Below, piece after piece: positions 34,008 through 43,561 of a DNA stretch of 64,000 nt (the stretch's first letter is position 1; each line of letters opens with the position of its first letter). This stretch comes from Chitinophagales bacterium (lineage in GTDB: Bacteria > Bacteroidota > Bacteroidia > Chitinophagales > Saprospiraceae). The stretch is from the NCBI GenBank assembly GCA_013298845.1, contig JAAFJN010000001.1:434001-498000 (forward strand), in the 5' to 3' direction. Made by a program: the position numbers and the translations under genes. The notes beneath the pieces are model-generated. The model worked only from the letters and a program-made list of their open reading frames with translations. It was not told the origin of the DNA and did not search any database.

Positions 34008-35007
34008 ACACCCACCAATCTCCCCGTGCCACCGCCACGCTATCCAAATGGTACAACAAAATAGTGGCATCGGGTGCCAGGTGAAAAGATTCCAGCAAAA
34101 CCCGGTTTTGTTGGAGCAGTTCCGGGGTCATGGTTTCTACGCGAACCCGGTCGTTGGGTGCCAGATAGTGGCCCCCAAAAAACACCGGGCGCACTACGTT
34201 TAATAAAGCCGCATCGGGTACAAAAGCCGTGGTATCGGCCAATAAACCGCGATTCGGCTCCGGCACAATGCGCCACAAGGCATCTTCGCGGTAAATTAAA
34301 GCCCATGAAAACATGGGCAACGCCAAATCCAGCGGGAGCGGGTACGCGGGTACCTGGGCGTAAGGTGCAATGTCTTGCGGGTCAAAAATGGAGTTTTTGG
34401 TGGTTATTGCGTCAATATCGCCCGAATTATAACACATGAGCGTTCCCCGTTCGGCGGGAGGCACGCCCGTTTGGTTGGGGTTATGGTATTGGTGCAGGCG
34501 AATGGTAATATTCAATTTTGCGCGGGGCAATTGGCGTTTGAGTTGTTTTAAAAAAGTAAAATAGGCTTTTCGGGTCGAGCCGGTCCAGTCGCAATCCACC
34601 TGAATTTCGGGCCAATCGGCGGGTTGTTTTCCAAATTGCCCGCCCACACTTTCCAACGTTTCCAGCAATCGTTCGGCCAGCCAGGCGGTAGCGCCTTCGT
34701 CGGTATTGGCAAATACATTGTTGGTGATAAAAAAACAGGGCACCATCTCCATTGCGGCCACCCCCAGGGTGTCGCGGGCACGCAGGAGCGCGTATGGTTC
34801 AATCTCACCGGTGGCGGGGTTGCGGGCCACGTCGGCGAATTTAACAAATACGCGTTTTACCCCGGATTCCTGCAAATAATCGCGCAAAAAAGGCGTTATT
34901 TCCCAGTTTGTTTTCCAATAATACACGCCGCGCTGCCGCGTCGCGGGGGGCGTGGGGGAACAGGCGAAGTGTAAAAGTGTTAAAAAAAGTACCAGTCTTG
35001 AAGTCAT
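34003..35007 (-). CDS. Hypothetical lipoprotein, possible TIM-barrel (DUF3142-like)
   Basis: 334 residues from ATG 35007, which gives a lipoprotein signal (MTSRLVLFLTLLHFAC, Cys16); an upstream in-frame start at 35112 would bury the signal. The mature part reads like a beta/alpha barrel: GVYYWKTNWEITPFLRDYLQ, RVFVKFADV, IQVDCDWTGSTRKAYFTFLKQLK followed by LNITIRLHQYHN, MCYNSGD, and ALPMFSWALIYRED. The Asp-rich strand end (VDCDWT) and the later MCYN are where glycoside-hydrolase-like barrels keep catalytic acids. DUF3142 (bacterial, function unknown) is my best guess from pattern memory; no function can be claimed. Monocistronic. Confidence 0.7.
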   Translation of the reverse strand: MTSRLVLFLTLLHFACSPTPPATRQRGVYYWKTNWEITPFLRDYLQESGVKRVFVKFADVARNPATGEIEPYALLRARDTLGVAAMEMVPCFFITNNVFANTDEGATAWLAERLLETLESVGGQFGKQPADWPEIQVDCDWTGSTRKAYFTFLKQLKRQLPRAKLNITIRLHQYHNPNQTGVPPAERGTLMCYNSGDIDAITTKNSIFDPQDIAPYAQVPAYPLPLDLALPMFSWALIYREDALWRIVPEPNRGLLADTTAFVPDAALLNVVRPVFFGGHYLAPNDRVRVETMTPELLQQNRVLLESFHLAPDATILLYHLDSVAVARGDWWVL

Positions 35008-35072
35008 TATGAACGTGAAATTACGAACTTTTGTAAATGCGCAAATTGCCCAAGTGGCGATTTGTTTGTTTT

Positions 35073-35373
35073 GAGTGCATGACAAAATAGGGGCATTGTC
35101 TCCAATCCCCATCCGTCCTATACCGGTGCGGCCTTAGAAAAATCCCGATTTTGCTCCGTTGGAGGCCGATGAAGCCAAAAACTGTTTGAGCCAAACTAAA
35201 TCGGCGGGGCGAATAGCCCCCGTGAGGGCGACCGGCGAGTTTTTTTGGCGCGGCCGGAAACGGAAAGCAAAGTCGTAGGATTTTTCGTCAGCCGCGGGCT
35301 TTTTGCCTACTTTTTGGGCCCCAAAAAGTAGGAAGTTGGCTTAAAAGAACAAAATTTTCACTAGCTACCATTC
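35073..35373 (+). repeat. 300-bp dispersed intergenic repeat, copy 2
   Basis: Second copy of the element at 26135-26434, same orientation, upstream of the S4-protein gene as copy 1 is upstream of another gene. Here the internal palindrome is perfect: CCTACTTTTTGGG, one base, CCCAAAAAGTAGG. The edges (GAGTGC at the left, ACAAAATTTTCAC...ATTC at the right) agree in both copies. It occupies most of the 481-nt gap. Confidence 0.9.
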
Positions 35374-35440
35374 CTCTGCAACATATACGATCTCTCACTC
35401 CAATGCCCAACACTAATGGTTTTGGCATTAGAATTGGAAC

Positions 35441-35448
35441 TACCTTTG
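35441..35448 (+). promoter_or_regulatory. -7 box for the S4 RNA-binding protein gene
   Basis: TACCTTTG, with TTTG at 35421-35424 (16 nt apart, slightly short). It lies 68 bp beyond the end of the dispersed repeat and 40 nt before ATG 35489. Confidence 0.5.
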
Positions 35449-35488
35449 CCCGCCGTTGTTATACTGCAACAACACGTTAATATCAAAA

Positions 35489-35869
35489 ATGGAAAAAGTA
35501 AGAATTGACAAATGGCTTTGGAGCATTCGAATCTTTAAAAGCCGCACCCTCGCCACCGATGCGTGTAAAGGTGGTAAAGTCAAAATTGACGGCGAATCCG
35601 TAAAACCGTCGTATATGTTGGCCAAAGGGGAAGAAGTAACGGTAAAAAAAGACGGTTTTAACTTTGTGTACAAAGCCGTTGACCTCATCGAAAAACGCGT
35701 GGGTGCGCCCCTCGCCGTGGTTTGTTACGAGGATGTTACCCCCGAAGAGGAGTTGAACAAATACAAAGCCTGGTTCGAAAACAGTTCCAAAATTTCGGAA
35801 GTGCGCGAACGCGGCACCGGCCGACCCACCAAAAAAGAACGCCGCGAAATCGAAAAGTTTAAGGAATAG
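35489..35869 (+). CDS. S4-domain RNA-binding protein, Hsp15 (HslR)-like
   Basis: 126 residues from ATG 35489; an upstream non-ATG start is less likely. The S4 domain fills residues 1-60: VRIDKWLWSIRIFKSRTLATDACKGGKVKIDGESVKPSYMLAKGEEVTV is the Hsp15 pattern, in which the protein recycles free 50S subunits carrying a peptidyl-tRNA after heat stress. The tail is basic (GRPTKKERREIEKFKE). Its 3' end overlaps the convergent methyltransferase gene by 11 bp. Confidence 0.93.
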   Translation: MEKVRIDKWLWSIRIFKSRTLATDACKGGKVKIDGESVKPSYMLAKGEEVTVKKDGFNFVYKAVDLIEKRVGAPLAVVCYEDVTPEEELNKYKAWFENSSKISEVRERGTGRPTKKERREIEKFKE

Positions 35870-36554
35870 CAATACCACTTACCGCGTACAGCGCCAACGA
35901 TTTATCGCTGTACGCGCCGTTGGCTTCGGTACATTTTTCGTTGATCAGCGCCAGTGGCGGCGGAAAATGCAAGGGCGCTTTTTCTAAGTTCAGCGTTCGC
36001 CAGTGGCCCGTCTGAATATCTTCGTTTTCCTTTAACGACGTAAAAGTAGTGGTCAAAAGGTACGGAATCCCGCATTTTTTGATGTTGGCCAACGCCTCCT
36101 GAATGTGTTCAAACGAAAAATGCACCAAACAATCGCGCACCAAAATGCAGTCCACCGTGGGCAAAGTATCCGTTAACAGGTTCAGGTGATGAAATTGGCG
36201 GTGCGGCGAACCGTATTTAGCCTGGTTTTGGGCAATTAATTCGGCCACAATATCGCCGCCGATGTAATTAATCCCCTCCAAATCAACGTGCTGCATCCAG
36301 TTAAAATCGCCGCAGGGCAAATCCAGCAACGATTGAATGCCGCGGGCGCGCAGCAAACCGGGCAGTTCCTGGCGCAGCACTTCGGTTTGGCTCAATTCCG
36401 AACCAATTCCCGAAGCCGACTCTTCACTTTTCCAGTGGCGCTGGGTGTAGGTTTCGGTAAAAATTTCGCTCACCGACTTGTTGGCAAAATCCATTTTCGA
36501 AATTGTACGCCGATAATTCCAGGCGTGGTACCATTTTTTAAGTGAGTCAAACAT
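35859..36554 (-). CDS. Class I SAM-dependent methyltransferase
   Basis: 231 residues. SAM-binding motif I is SLLDLPCGDFNWMQ (near 74), motif II region INYIGGDIVAELIAQNQ and motif III DCILVRDCLVHFSFEHIQEALANI. This DxPCGDFxWM form belongs to a group of small methyltransferases of unknown target. It ends in a four-gene minus-strand operon: hypothetical membrane protein, hydrolase, GNAT, then this gene, whose start overlaps the GNAT stop by 8 bp. The substrate is unknown; cytoplasmic. Confidence 0.88.
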   Translation of the reverse strand: MFDSLKKWYHAWNYRRTISKMDFANKSVSEIFTETYTQRHWKSEESASGIGSELSQTEVLRQELPGLLRARGIQSLLDLPCGDFNWMQHVDLEGINYIGGDIVAELIAQNQAKYGSPHRQFHHLNLLTDTLPTVDCILVRDCLVHFSFEHIQEALANIKKCGIPYLLTTTFTSLKENEDIQTGHWRTLNLEKAPLHFPPPLALINEKCTEANGAYSDKSLALYAVSGIAIP

Positions 36555-37044
36555 TTTGATATAGCATTACAAAATCATCCATAACATACCGGTCGCCCAC
36601 CGGCAAATCGTACACCGATTCAATTTTGAACCCCATTTTGAAATAAAAATTGACACTTTTGATGTTGCGGCGATTCACATTCAGGCGCAGTACCCGCAAA
36701 TCGGGGTAATGGGCCAATACTTGCTGAAACACCTGCGCACCAATGCCTTTTCCACGGGCATCGAGGTAAAATTTATTGAGGTAATAGGCACCCGGCTCCT
36801 CTTTTTTACTCAGGGCGCAATAACCGCAGGGTTGTTCGGCACCTTCCAGCGTAACCATCCAATAGGTGTGCGCGGGATCCGTAATTTGGCTTTCGATCAC
36901 ATCGGGCGCGTACCAGGTGTCGAGCATGTAGTCAATTTGTTCCTGCGTAATGACCTCTGGATAATGTTCATTCCAAATTTTTTTGGCCAAAGCACAAACA
37001 AGTGGTGTATCGGCGGCAACGCCTTTGCGAAGCGAAATATTCAT
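36547..37044 (-). CDS. GNAT-family N-acetyltransferase
   Basis: 165 residues. The GNAT fold shows in ISLRKGVAADTPLVCALAKKIWNEHY at the start, the acetyl-CoA loop as LDARGKGIGAQVFQQVL (R/Q-x-x-G-x-G/A near 92), RVLRLNVNRRNIKSVNFYFKMGFK (near 118), typical of the family's substrate-strand and Y-x-x-x-G-F motif. It belongs to a run of minus-strand genes with gaps of 12 bp and overlaps of 8 bp. The acceptor (amine, peptide or protein) is unknown. Confidence 0.92.
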   Translation of the reverse strand: MNISLRKGVAADTPLVCALAKKIWNEHYPEVITQEQIDYMLDTWYAPDVIESQITDPAHTYWMVTLEGAEQPCGYCALSKKEEPGAYYLNKFYLDARGKGIGAQVFQQVLAHYPDLRVLRLNVNRRNIKSVNFYFKMGFKIESVYDLPVGDRYVMDDFVMLYQNV

Positions 37045-37056
37045 ACCAAAAAGAGC

Positions 37057-38064
37057 CTATAATTTAACAATATCGCGCAAAAACGCCGCACTTTCCCGCT
37101 CAACGCCCTGCCAGTCTTTCGACACAAACTGCGAAGCAATGACGTGGTCGCCGGTTTCGGGCAGGCTGATTTCGCGTTTGAGCGCCGCCGGAGTACCCAA
37201 TTGGCCAAACATCTCACGCATGGCCGCTACCGATACCACTTTATCCTGGTTGTCTTCGTCTTTGTAATAATAAGCCATAAAATACGGGCATTTCACGCGG
37301 GCAAATGTTTCGGGAACCATGCAGCGTTCCAAAAACTGGGCGAATTGCACAATGCCTTCAAAACGCTGGTGATTGGTCCAATAATTGGCCATAATGGGTT
37401 TTTTAAAGGGCCAATCGTTGTGCTGGCCACCGCGAAGTTGGCGGGCAATTTGTAAACCCCACGGACCGGCCAACACCCCCGATGTACCCGAAGCAAGCCG
37501 AATACAGGGCGACCAATTGACCAACGCTTTAATTTCCGGGTGGCGGGAAGCCAGCAACAGACTGAGTGCACCACCGGCCGAAGTAGCCAGAATAACCACC
37601 GAATCGCCCAGTTGGCGGGCAATGTGGTAGGCGCGCTCGGCCGATTCAATGTAAGAATCCGTGGTGAGTTCCAGCAGGTTATTTTCGCCTTCTTGCACGC
37701 CGTGTTCGTCCATGCGGGCCAAAAAGAGGTTAGCGCCAAAGGTTTTGGCCAAATTCCGGTGGACGGGAGCGCCTTCTTCGTGGCTGGCCCCGAATCCGTG
37801 AATATACATCAGCACCACGCGGGTTTTTTCTTTTTTAGCGGTATCGGCCCATACAATGGTGGCTTCGCAGCCGGGTTTAATGCCCGGTTCGGCGGCTTCG
37901 GATTGCGCCAATTCCTGCTCCAAATTGGCCAATGAGGCGGCGGGCTGGTAATTGGGCACCTGGAACGTAGGCGCGTCGGGGCGTGGCCCCAACAAATAAA
38001 CGGCGGTTAACCCAATGACGATAAAACCGAGCCATTTAAGGGTTTTGAACAAAAATTTTTTCAT
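37057..38064 (-). CDS. Alpha/beta hydrolase, membrane-anchored
   Basis: 335 residues from ATG 38064, which gives an N-terminal membrane anchor or signal (FLFKTLKWLGFIVIGLTAVYLLG). The hydrolase core has the oxyanion strand VVLMYIHGFGASHEEG (near 95), the nucleophile elbow ATSAGGALSLLLASRHPEIKALVNWSP (Ser near 168), an acid in YKDEDNQDKVVSV (near 276) and His in ETGDHVIASQF (near 310). The G-x-S-x-G is unusually T-S-A-G-G. It is probably an esterase or lipase-like enzyme facing the periplasm; the substrate is unknown. One base separates it from the upstream gene. Confidence 0.85.
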   Translation of the reverse strand: MKKFLFKTLKWLGFIVIGLTAVYLLGPRPDAPTFQVPNYQPAASLANLEQELAQSEAAEPGIKPGCEATIVWADTAKKEKTRVVLMYIHGFGASHEEGAPVHRNLAKTFGANLFLARMDEHGVQEGENNLLELTTDSYIESAERAYHIARQLGDSVVILATSAGGALSLLLASRHPEIKALVNWSPCIRLASGTSGVLAGPWGLQIARQLRGGQHNDWPFKKPIMANYWTNHQRFEGIVQFAQFLERCMVPETFARVKCPYFMAYYYKDEDNQDKVVSVAAMREMFGQLGTPAALKREISLPETGDHVIASQFVSKDWQGVERESAAFLRDIVKL

Positions 38065-38065
38065 A

Positions 38066-38635
38066 TTAACGAAGCCAAAAAACCATAATACCAATGATGA
38101 GAATAAAAATAAACCAGGCCCAAAGGCTCAGGCTGTTTTCGCGCCAAATATTAAACATCCCTTCCATAATGTTGCGCCAATCCATGTCGCCCCGCACCGT
38201 TCCCTCGCGCACCAGCATAAAATAACGCCGCAGCCCTTTGCGCGCCTGATCGCCGTGTTTCGACAAAATGAGAAAATCGTTGTTGAGGTAACGCAGTTCA
38301 AACAATTCGCTGCGCCCGCTGATTTCGATAATTAGAGAGTTGCTGTCATTCAGTTGTTTCCAGCCGCCTTTAAAAATATTGCCGTCCACCACCATCATGT
38401 ATTCGCCACCGGGGTTAAAAATGTGGAGAAATACTTCGTGGAAAGCCTCGTCGTCGCGCACTTCGCGCCAGCGTTTTGACAACCAAAAACCCGTTTCGCG
38501 GAGGTCCTCTCCGTAGGGCGCAACTTTGGGAATAATAAAATCCAGGTGCTCGTCGAACGTCCCTAAATCGGAGGGGAGCGAAGGACTGAACACTTTTGAA
38601 ATATCGTTACCGATTTGTTCGAGCAGTGAAGCCAT
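38066..38635 (-). CDS. Hypothetical protein with C-terminal membrane anchor
   Basis: 189 residues. The body is soluble and rich in charged/aromatic residues ([37 protein letters not shown]), and the last about 22 residues are one hydrophobic helix ([19 protein letters not shown]), so the protein is tail-anchored with the bulk in the cytoplasm. No family is recognised. First gene of the four-gene operon that continues with the hydrolase, GNAT and methyltransferase; divergent from gcvT across 92 bp. Confidence 0.75.
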   Translation of the reverse strand: MASLLEQIGNDISKVFSPSLPSDLGTFDEHLDFIIPKVAPYGEDLRETGFWLSKRWREVRDDEAFHEVFLHIFNPGGEYMMVVDGNIFKGGWKQLNDSNSLIIEISGRSELFELRYLNNDFLILSKHGDQARKGLRRYFMLVREGTVRGDMDWRNIMEGMFNIWRENSLSLWAWFIFILIIGIMVFWLR

Positions 38636-38670
38636 ATTGGTGCAAAGATATGAAGTTGTTTGAAACAGTA

Positions 38671-38678
38671 TATCTTTG
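38671..38678 (+). promoter_or_regulatory. Possible -7 box for gcvT
   Basis: TATCTTTG, 50 nt before ATG 38728. No -33 TTTG at the usual distance. Confidence 0.4.
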
Positions 38679-38727
38679 CGCCTTTCTCGAAAAAAGAAAT
38701 AAAGTAGTTCCTAAGCAACACAAAATC

Positions 38728-39837
38728 ATGCTATCAACACCACTTACTGAACGCCATATCGCCTTGGGGGCAAAAATGGCCGAATTTGCCGGGTACAACA
38801 TGCCCATTTCTTATTCCACCATCTCCGATGAGCACCACGCGGTGCGCAATGGTGTTGGTATTTTTGATGTATCGCACATGGGCGAATTCATCGTAAAAGG
38901 CAAAGATGCCACGCGTTTTTTGCAAACGGTCACCTCCAACGACGTATCAAAACTGGCCATTGGCGACGCGCAGTACTCCTGCATGCCCAATGCCAAGGGC
39001 GGTATTGTGGATGATTTGCTCGTGTATCGCCTCGATGAAGATATGTGCAGCGAAGGCGAACAGGCGTACATGCTGGTGGTCAACGCCAGCAACGAAAAAA
39101 AGGACTGGCGCTGGCTGAAGCGGCACAGCAAAGGTTTTGAACTCAAAATGACCAATATTTCTTCAAAAACCGGTCTCATTGCGGTTCAAGGTCCCAAAGC
39201 CGCCGCTGCTTTGCAAAAACTCACGGATATTGCCCTGGCCGATATCCCCTATTATTCTTTCAAAAAAGGCCGTTTTGCCGGTTGTAACAATGTGTTGGTA
39301 TCGGCGACCGGTTACACGGGTTCCGGTGGTTTTGAAATTTACGCCCGCAACAAAGACATCGCCAAAATTTGGGATAAAGTGATGAAATCCGGTGAAAAAC
39401 ACGGCATTAAACCCTGCGGATTGGGCGCGCGCGATACCCTCCGCCTCGAAAAAGGTTTTTGCTTGTACGGCAACGATATTGACGATAAAACCAGCCCGCT
39501 GGAAGCCGGTTTGGGTTGGATCACCAAACTCAACAAAGGCGTTGATTTTATGTCCATCGAGCGGTTTAAAAAACAAAAAGCCGAGGGGGTAAAACGCAAA
39601 TTGGTGGGCTTTAAACTGGAAGGCGAACGCCGGGTTCCCCGCCACGGGTACACCATCGAAAGCAAACGCGGTGCAGTGATTGGGGTGGTTACTTCCGGCA
39701 CCCATTCACCTTCGTTGGATATTCCGCTGGGCACGGGTTATGTGAAAACAAAATTTACCGAACCCGGTACGGAGATATTTATCGTAGCCGGAGGAAAAAA
39801 ATTGGCCGCAAAAGTAACCAAACTACCTTTTTTGTAA
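38728..39837 (+). CDS. gcvT: Glycine cleavage system aminomethyltransferase (T protein)
   Basis: 369 residues from ATG 38728; a longer frame to 38596 exists but the family starts at [27 protein letters not shown], as here. It transfers the aminomethyl group from lipoyl-GcvH to tetrahydrofolate, giving methylene-THF and ammonia. Seen: [31 protein letters not shown] (near 50-80), [12 protein letters not shown] (near 92), [12 protein letters not shown] (near 195), [17 protein letters not shown] (near 232), and the C-terminal barrel with [30 protein letters not shown]. Lipoyl synthase for the partner GcvH is at 21892. Single gene; no other gcv genes nearby. Confidence 0.97.
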   Translation: MLSTPLTERHIALGAKMAEFAGYNMPISYSTISDEHHAVRNGVGIFDVSHMGEFIVKGKDATRFLQTVTSNDVSKLAIGDAQYSCMPNAKGGIVDDLLVYRLDEDMCSEGEQAYMLVVNASNEKKDWRWLKRHSKGFELKMTNISSKTGLIAVQGPKAAAALQKLTDIALADIPYYSFKKGRFAGCNNVLVSATGYTGSGGFEIYARNKDIAKIWDKVMKSGEKHGIKPCGLGARDTLRLEKGFCLYGNDIDDKTSPLEAGLGWITKLNKGVDFMSIERFKKQKAEGVKRKLVGFKLEGERRVPRHGYTIESKRGAVIGVVTSGTHSPSLDIPLGTGYVKTKFTEPGTEIFIVAGGKKLAAKVTKLPFL

Positions 39838-39880
39838 GTTTTGGACATTATGACGCGCTAAATGCTCCGTCGTTTTACAT

Positions 39881-39888
39881 TAATTTTG
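39881..39888 (+). promoter_or_regulatory. Possible -7 box for the subtilisin gene
   Basis: TAATTTTG, about 150 nt before ATG 40041; the leader would be fairly long. No -33 TTTG at the usual distance. Confidence 0.35.
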
Positions 39889-40040
39889 CACCTCATTAAC
39901 GGTACGCCCCTCAACGCGCCGTTCCTCAAAATAAACTTTACCATCACTCATCTTTGTCGGGACAGGAGTCGGACGCAGGCAAAGAAGACATAAGTTAAAG
40001 TGTAACTCTTATCAGTTTCAGCGACCGGCTTTTAGTTACC

Positions 40041-43034
40041 ATGAAAAAAATTACCGCCTTGTTATGGGTTTTTGTGTTGCCTATGCTGGCTTTTGCCCAA
40101 TCGGGTAGCCACAAAATTTCCCAGGAACTCTCCCAAAGAATGAACGCACACCCTACCGAGTATCACGAAGTATTGATTACTTTGGCCGATCAGGTGGACA
40201 CGCGCGCGCTTTTGTACAAGTACGAAGCCGAAAAAACGCCCCTGGCTCAACGCTCTTTTGAAGTAATTACCCAACTTCAGGAAAAAGCCGCTGCTACCCA
40301 ACCCGCTATTTTGGCGCGTTTGGACCAAACGGCCGGCGTAGAAAAAGGCTCCGCGACCTCAGTTTGGATTGTAAACGTCATTTACGTCCGCGCTAATTCC
40401 GATGCCATCGAACGCATTGCATCGTGGAATGAAACGAGTGAATTGATACTTAACTACGGCCTCGAAAACGAAACGGGCACCAACGTTCAGGAATCTGTAT
40501 CTACCCCCAACGGTTCGGAGCCGGGTTTGCGCGCCATCAAAGCGCCGTTTATGTGGGCAAAAGGATACACCGGATACGGCCGCAAAGGTTTGGTCATTGA
40601 TACCGGCCAAGACGGCGACCACCCCGCGTTGTTGGCCAATTTCTGGGGCAATCAGGTGCCCAAAGCGCAAGCCTGGAATGGTAGCGCCTGGCCCGAAGAC
40701 TGCGCCGACCACGGTACACACGTAGCGGGGATTATGTTTGGTCTCGACCGCAAAACCAACGATACCATCGGGGTGTCGTACAATGCCAATTGGCTCGGTG
40801 CGCCCATGTTTTTCCCCGTAAATACCGAAGGAACGGGCTGTTCTCAGGAGTTTACCCAAACTATTTTTACCAATTTGCAGTCGTTCCAATGGGCATTAAA
40901 CCCCGACGGAAACGCCGCCACTACGGCCGACCAACCAGACTGTGTTAATAACTCCTGGCGTGCGGGTAACGTTGATTGCGGTACTACCACCGCCATCAAC
41001 TCGATCAATGCGTTGGAAGCAGCGGGTGTTGCCGTTATTTTTGCGCAGGGCAACGCTGGCCCCAATCCTTCAACGGTAACTTCCGGCGCGGCGATTAACA
41101 CCGATTTGGTTAATACCTTCGCCGTAGGTGCGGTAAATGGCAGTAATGCTTCTTTCCCCATTGCGGATTTTTCCAGCCGCGGCCCCTCTCCCTGCGGTGG
41201 CACAGGCGCGTTGCAGATTAAACCGGAAGTATCAGCACCGGGTGTAAGTGTTCGTTCATCGTTTAACAACGGCATTTATTCGGCCATTGATGGTACTTCT
41301 ATGGCGGCGCCCCACGCGGCGGGTGCTTTGATTTTGTTAAAAGAAGCATTCCCGGCGTTGTCGGGTATTCAACTCAAAACCGCGTTGTACAACAGCGCCA
41401 TTGACTTGGGTACCGCCGGTGAAGACAATGTTTATGGTAAAGGGATGATTAACCTCGAAGCGGCGTTTAACCTTTTGGTGAGCCAGGGTAATACGCCTGC
41501 GACACCGGTTTCTTTCGAGCGCGACGCGATTTTGGCCGACCTGAAAATTCTTGGATTGTGCAAAGGTCCGGTGGAGTACACCGTTGGTTTTGAAAACGGT
41601 GGCACAACCGCTATTACCTCCATTGATTTTTCTTACGGAATTGAAAACGGCACTCCACAGACGTACACCTGGACGGGCAATTTGACCACCAACACGTTTG
41701 TTAACATTAAATTGCCGGCACTGACGGGCATTAATCCGGGTACTTATACCGCTGTCGTTACGATTACTTCGGTAAATGGCCAATCGGATACCCGCCCGTT
41801 GAATAACCAGATCAAGTTGCCCTTCACAATGGCCAACGAAGATTATGCCAGCGCCGTTACCAATAGCCTCCAGACAACGCCAGTGTGTTCCGGCAGCCGG
41901 GTACTGCTCACTTACGATACGGATTTGGCCAGCAACGAAGTTCCACAATGGTACGCTTCGGCTACCGGCGGTACGGTATTGTCGGAAGGCGCGTCTTTCC
42001 TGACCCCACCATTGTCACAAAATAGCACTTATTACGTGACTTCCGTGGCGAATTATAACGTTGGTAAAGAAAATGCAACCGGTACCTCTTCCAATACGAA
42101 AGGTGGTGCATTACAGTTTGATGCTTATAAGGCGTTGAAAATTAAAACGGTAAAAGTATTTGCCGACGAAACAGGTGCCCGCATTATCGAATTGGTAAAC
42201 AACCTCGACGCGGTAGTGGCCTCCAAAACGGTTAACCTGACGCAAACCGGCGAACAACGCATCACGCTCAACTTTAACGTTCCGGCAGGTGAAGATTATA
42301 TACTGCGCCTTACCAACGGGAAAGAATTGAAACAAACCGGCAGCGCCGGGTATCCGCACACGGAAACGGGTGTGATATCTATTTTCCGGGGGATTACACC
42401 ATCGGGGATCAATACCAACCTGACGTATTATTATTTCTACGATTGGGAAATTGAAGTTGGTTTGGTGTGTGGTCGTACGGCAGTACCCGTAACGGTATCG
42501 CCTTCACCAACGGCACCCACCGTGAATTTTGAGACGAACCCAACCACCGTGGTTGCAAACACCCCGGTGACGTTTAATAACCTCACGGCGGGCACTACGG
42601 CCCAGTTTTGGGATTTTGGCAACCAGCAAACTTCTACCGACGCGCAACCATCGGTAACGTACACCGCTGCGGGCAACTATAAAGTGTATCTTATTGCCAC
42701 AACGGCCAACGGTTGTTCTAACGCTACGGAGAAAACCATTACGGTGCAACCCACTTCCGGTACCGCCGACATTAGCGATTTTGAGCATAAAGCCACGTTG
42801 TTCCCCAACCCCAACGATGGTTCGTTTGCCATCCGTTTCGGGGCCTCGTACGCGCCCGCAAACGGCGATGTGCAGGTGTTCGATATGTTGGGCCGGGCAG
42901 TACTTACCCAACGCAACGCCGTACAACAGGCAACGGTACAGGTAGAGGCTGCTTCCTTGACACCCGGTGTTTATTTTGTGCAAATCACCGAAAACGGCGA
43001 ACTCCGCTGGATGGGACGTTTTGTGAAAAAGTAA
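40041..43034 (+). CDS. Secreted S8 subtilisin-like protease with PKD and T9SS sorting domains
   Basis: 997 residues. Order: signal peptide (MKKITALLWVFVLPMLAFAQ), an inhibitor-I9-like propeptide (about 25-150), the S8 catalytic domain with Asp in LVIDTGQDGDHP (near 189), His in DHGTHVAGIMFG (near 227) and Ser in DGTSMAAPHAAG (near 421), a CARDB-like beta domain (about 490-610), a sugar-binding-like beta domain (to about 810), a PKD domain (near 830-905, AQFWDFGNQQTSTDAQPSVTYTAAG) and a C-terminal T9SS type A domain (ATLFPNPNDGSFAIRF ... VYFVQITENG). The last directs export through the outer membrane by type IX secretion. It is an extracellular or surface protease, monocistronic, with a strong terminator. 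Confidence 0.96.
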   Translation: MKKITALLWVFVLPMLAFAQSGSHKISQELSQRMNAHPTEYHEVLITLADQVDTRALLYKYEAEKTPLAQRSFEVITQLQEKAAATQPAILARLDQTAGVEKGSATSVWIVNVIYVRANSDAIERIASWNETSELILNYGLENETGTNVQESVSTPNGSEPGLRAIKAPFMWAKGYTGYGRKGLVIDTGQDGDHPALLANFWGNQVPKAQAWNGSAWPEDCADHGTHVAGIMFGLDRKTNDTIGVSYNANWLGAPMFFPVNTEGTGCSQEFTQTIFTNLQSFQWALNPDGNAATTADQPDCVNNSWRAGNVDCGTTTAINSINALEAAGVAVIFAQGNAGPNPSTVTSGAAINTDLVNTFAVGAVNGSNASFPIADFSSRGPSPCGGTGALQIKPEVSAPGVSVRSSFNNGIYSAIDGTSMAAPHAAGALILLKEAFPALSGIQLKTALYNSAIDLGTAGEDNVYGKGMINLEAAFNLLVSQGNTPATPVSFERDAILADLKILGLCKGPVEYTVGFENGGTTAITSIDFSYGIENGTPQTYTWTGNLTTNTFVNIKLPALTGINPGTYTAVVTITSVNGQSDTRPLNNQIKLPFTMANEDYASAVTNSLQTTPVCSGSRVLLTYDTDLASNEVPQWYASATGGTVLSEGASFLTPPLSQNSTYYVTSVANYNVGKENATGTSSNTKGGALQFDAYKALKIKTVKVFADETGARIIELVNNLDAVVASKTVNLTQTGEQRITLNFNVPAGEDYILRLTNGKELKQTGSAGYPHTETGVISIFRGITPSGINTNLTYYYFYDWEIEVGLVCGRTAVPVTVSPSPTAPTVNFETNPTTVVANTPVTFNNLTAGTTAQFWDFGNQQTSTDAQPSVTYTAAGNYKVYLIATTANGCSNATEKTITVQPTSGTADISDFEHKATLFPNPNDGSFAIRFGASYAPANGDVQVFDMLGRAVLTQRNAVQQATVQVEAASLTPGVYFVQITENGELRWMGRFVKK

Positions 43035-43060
43035 ACCTTTTAAGGTAGCAATAGAATAAA

Positions 43061-43103
43061 GTAACGGGTCATCTCTTTTGGGAGGTGGCCCGTTGCTTTT
43101 TTT
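43061..43103 (+). terminator. Intrinsic terminator after the subtilisin gene
   Basis: Stem AACGGGTCATCTC (43063-43075) with GGAGGTGGCCCGTT (43081-43094) including two G-T pairs, followed by GC and seven T (to 43103). Confidence 0.9.
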
Positions 43104-43307
43104 GGAGTCAAAAACACCCGCCATTTCCGATTGCGCCAAATTTTTTTAAAAAATTATTCTTTTGTTTAAAAAAACTGATTTTTGCAAAAAAAGCCAATTT
43201 TTGCCTTAGAAACAGCATTTTGGGCCGAAAAACTTAATAAATTTATCACAAGGGACCAACAATATTTTGGCATTTTGGGTTATTTTTCAGCACTCTTTAA
43301 AAAACAA

Positions 43308-43338
43308 TTGATTTCTTTAAAAAAAGCGCTTACCTTTG
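43308..43338 (+). promoter_or_regulatory. Promoter of the cold-shock protein gene
   Basis: TTG (43308-43310), 20 nt, TACCTTTG (43331-43338): the best match to the Bacteroidota consensus in the window. It implies a 5' untranslated leader of about 215 nt before ATG 43562, in the manner of cspA genes. No gene is seen in the whole gap 43035-43561. Confidence 0.7.
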
Positions 43339-43561
43339 TAGCGGTTTTGTTCATTCGCATTCGGAACAGGTATTTATTTGTTCCTTCAAGTTTAAGCCAC
43401 ATGCCATTGTTTCCGGCATTATTGCTTTAGTCATTATTACTTGGTCTATCCTGCATCAAGTCAAATTTCTTTAGTTGTATTCCCGTTGCTTTCGTAGTTT
43501 GTCTTGCTTGGTGCTGTCTGGCATCAAAACCTCTTTTATTAATTTTTTAAATTTTATTACA

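Noticed and set aside
43182-43430. Short frame of 82 codons in the leader of the cold-shock gene
   Set aside because: Its start is non-ATG, the sequence is low in complexity and it overlaps the promoter; better seen as untranslated leader.
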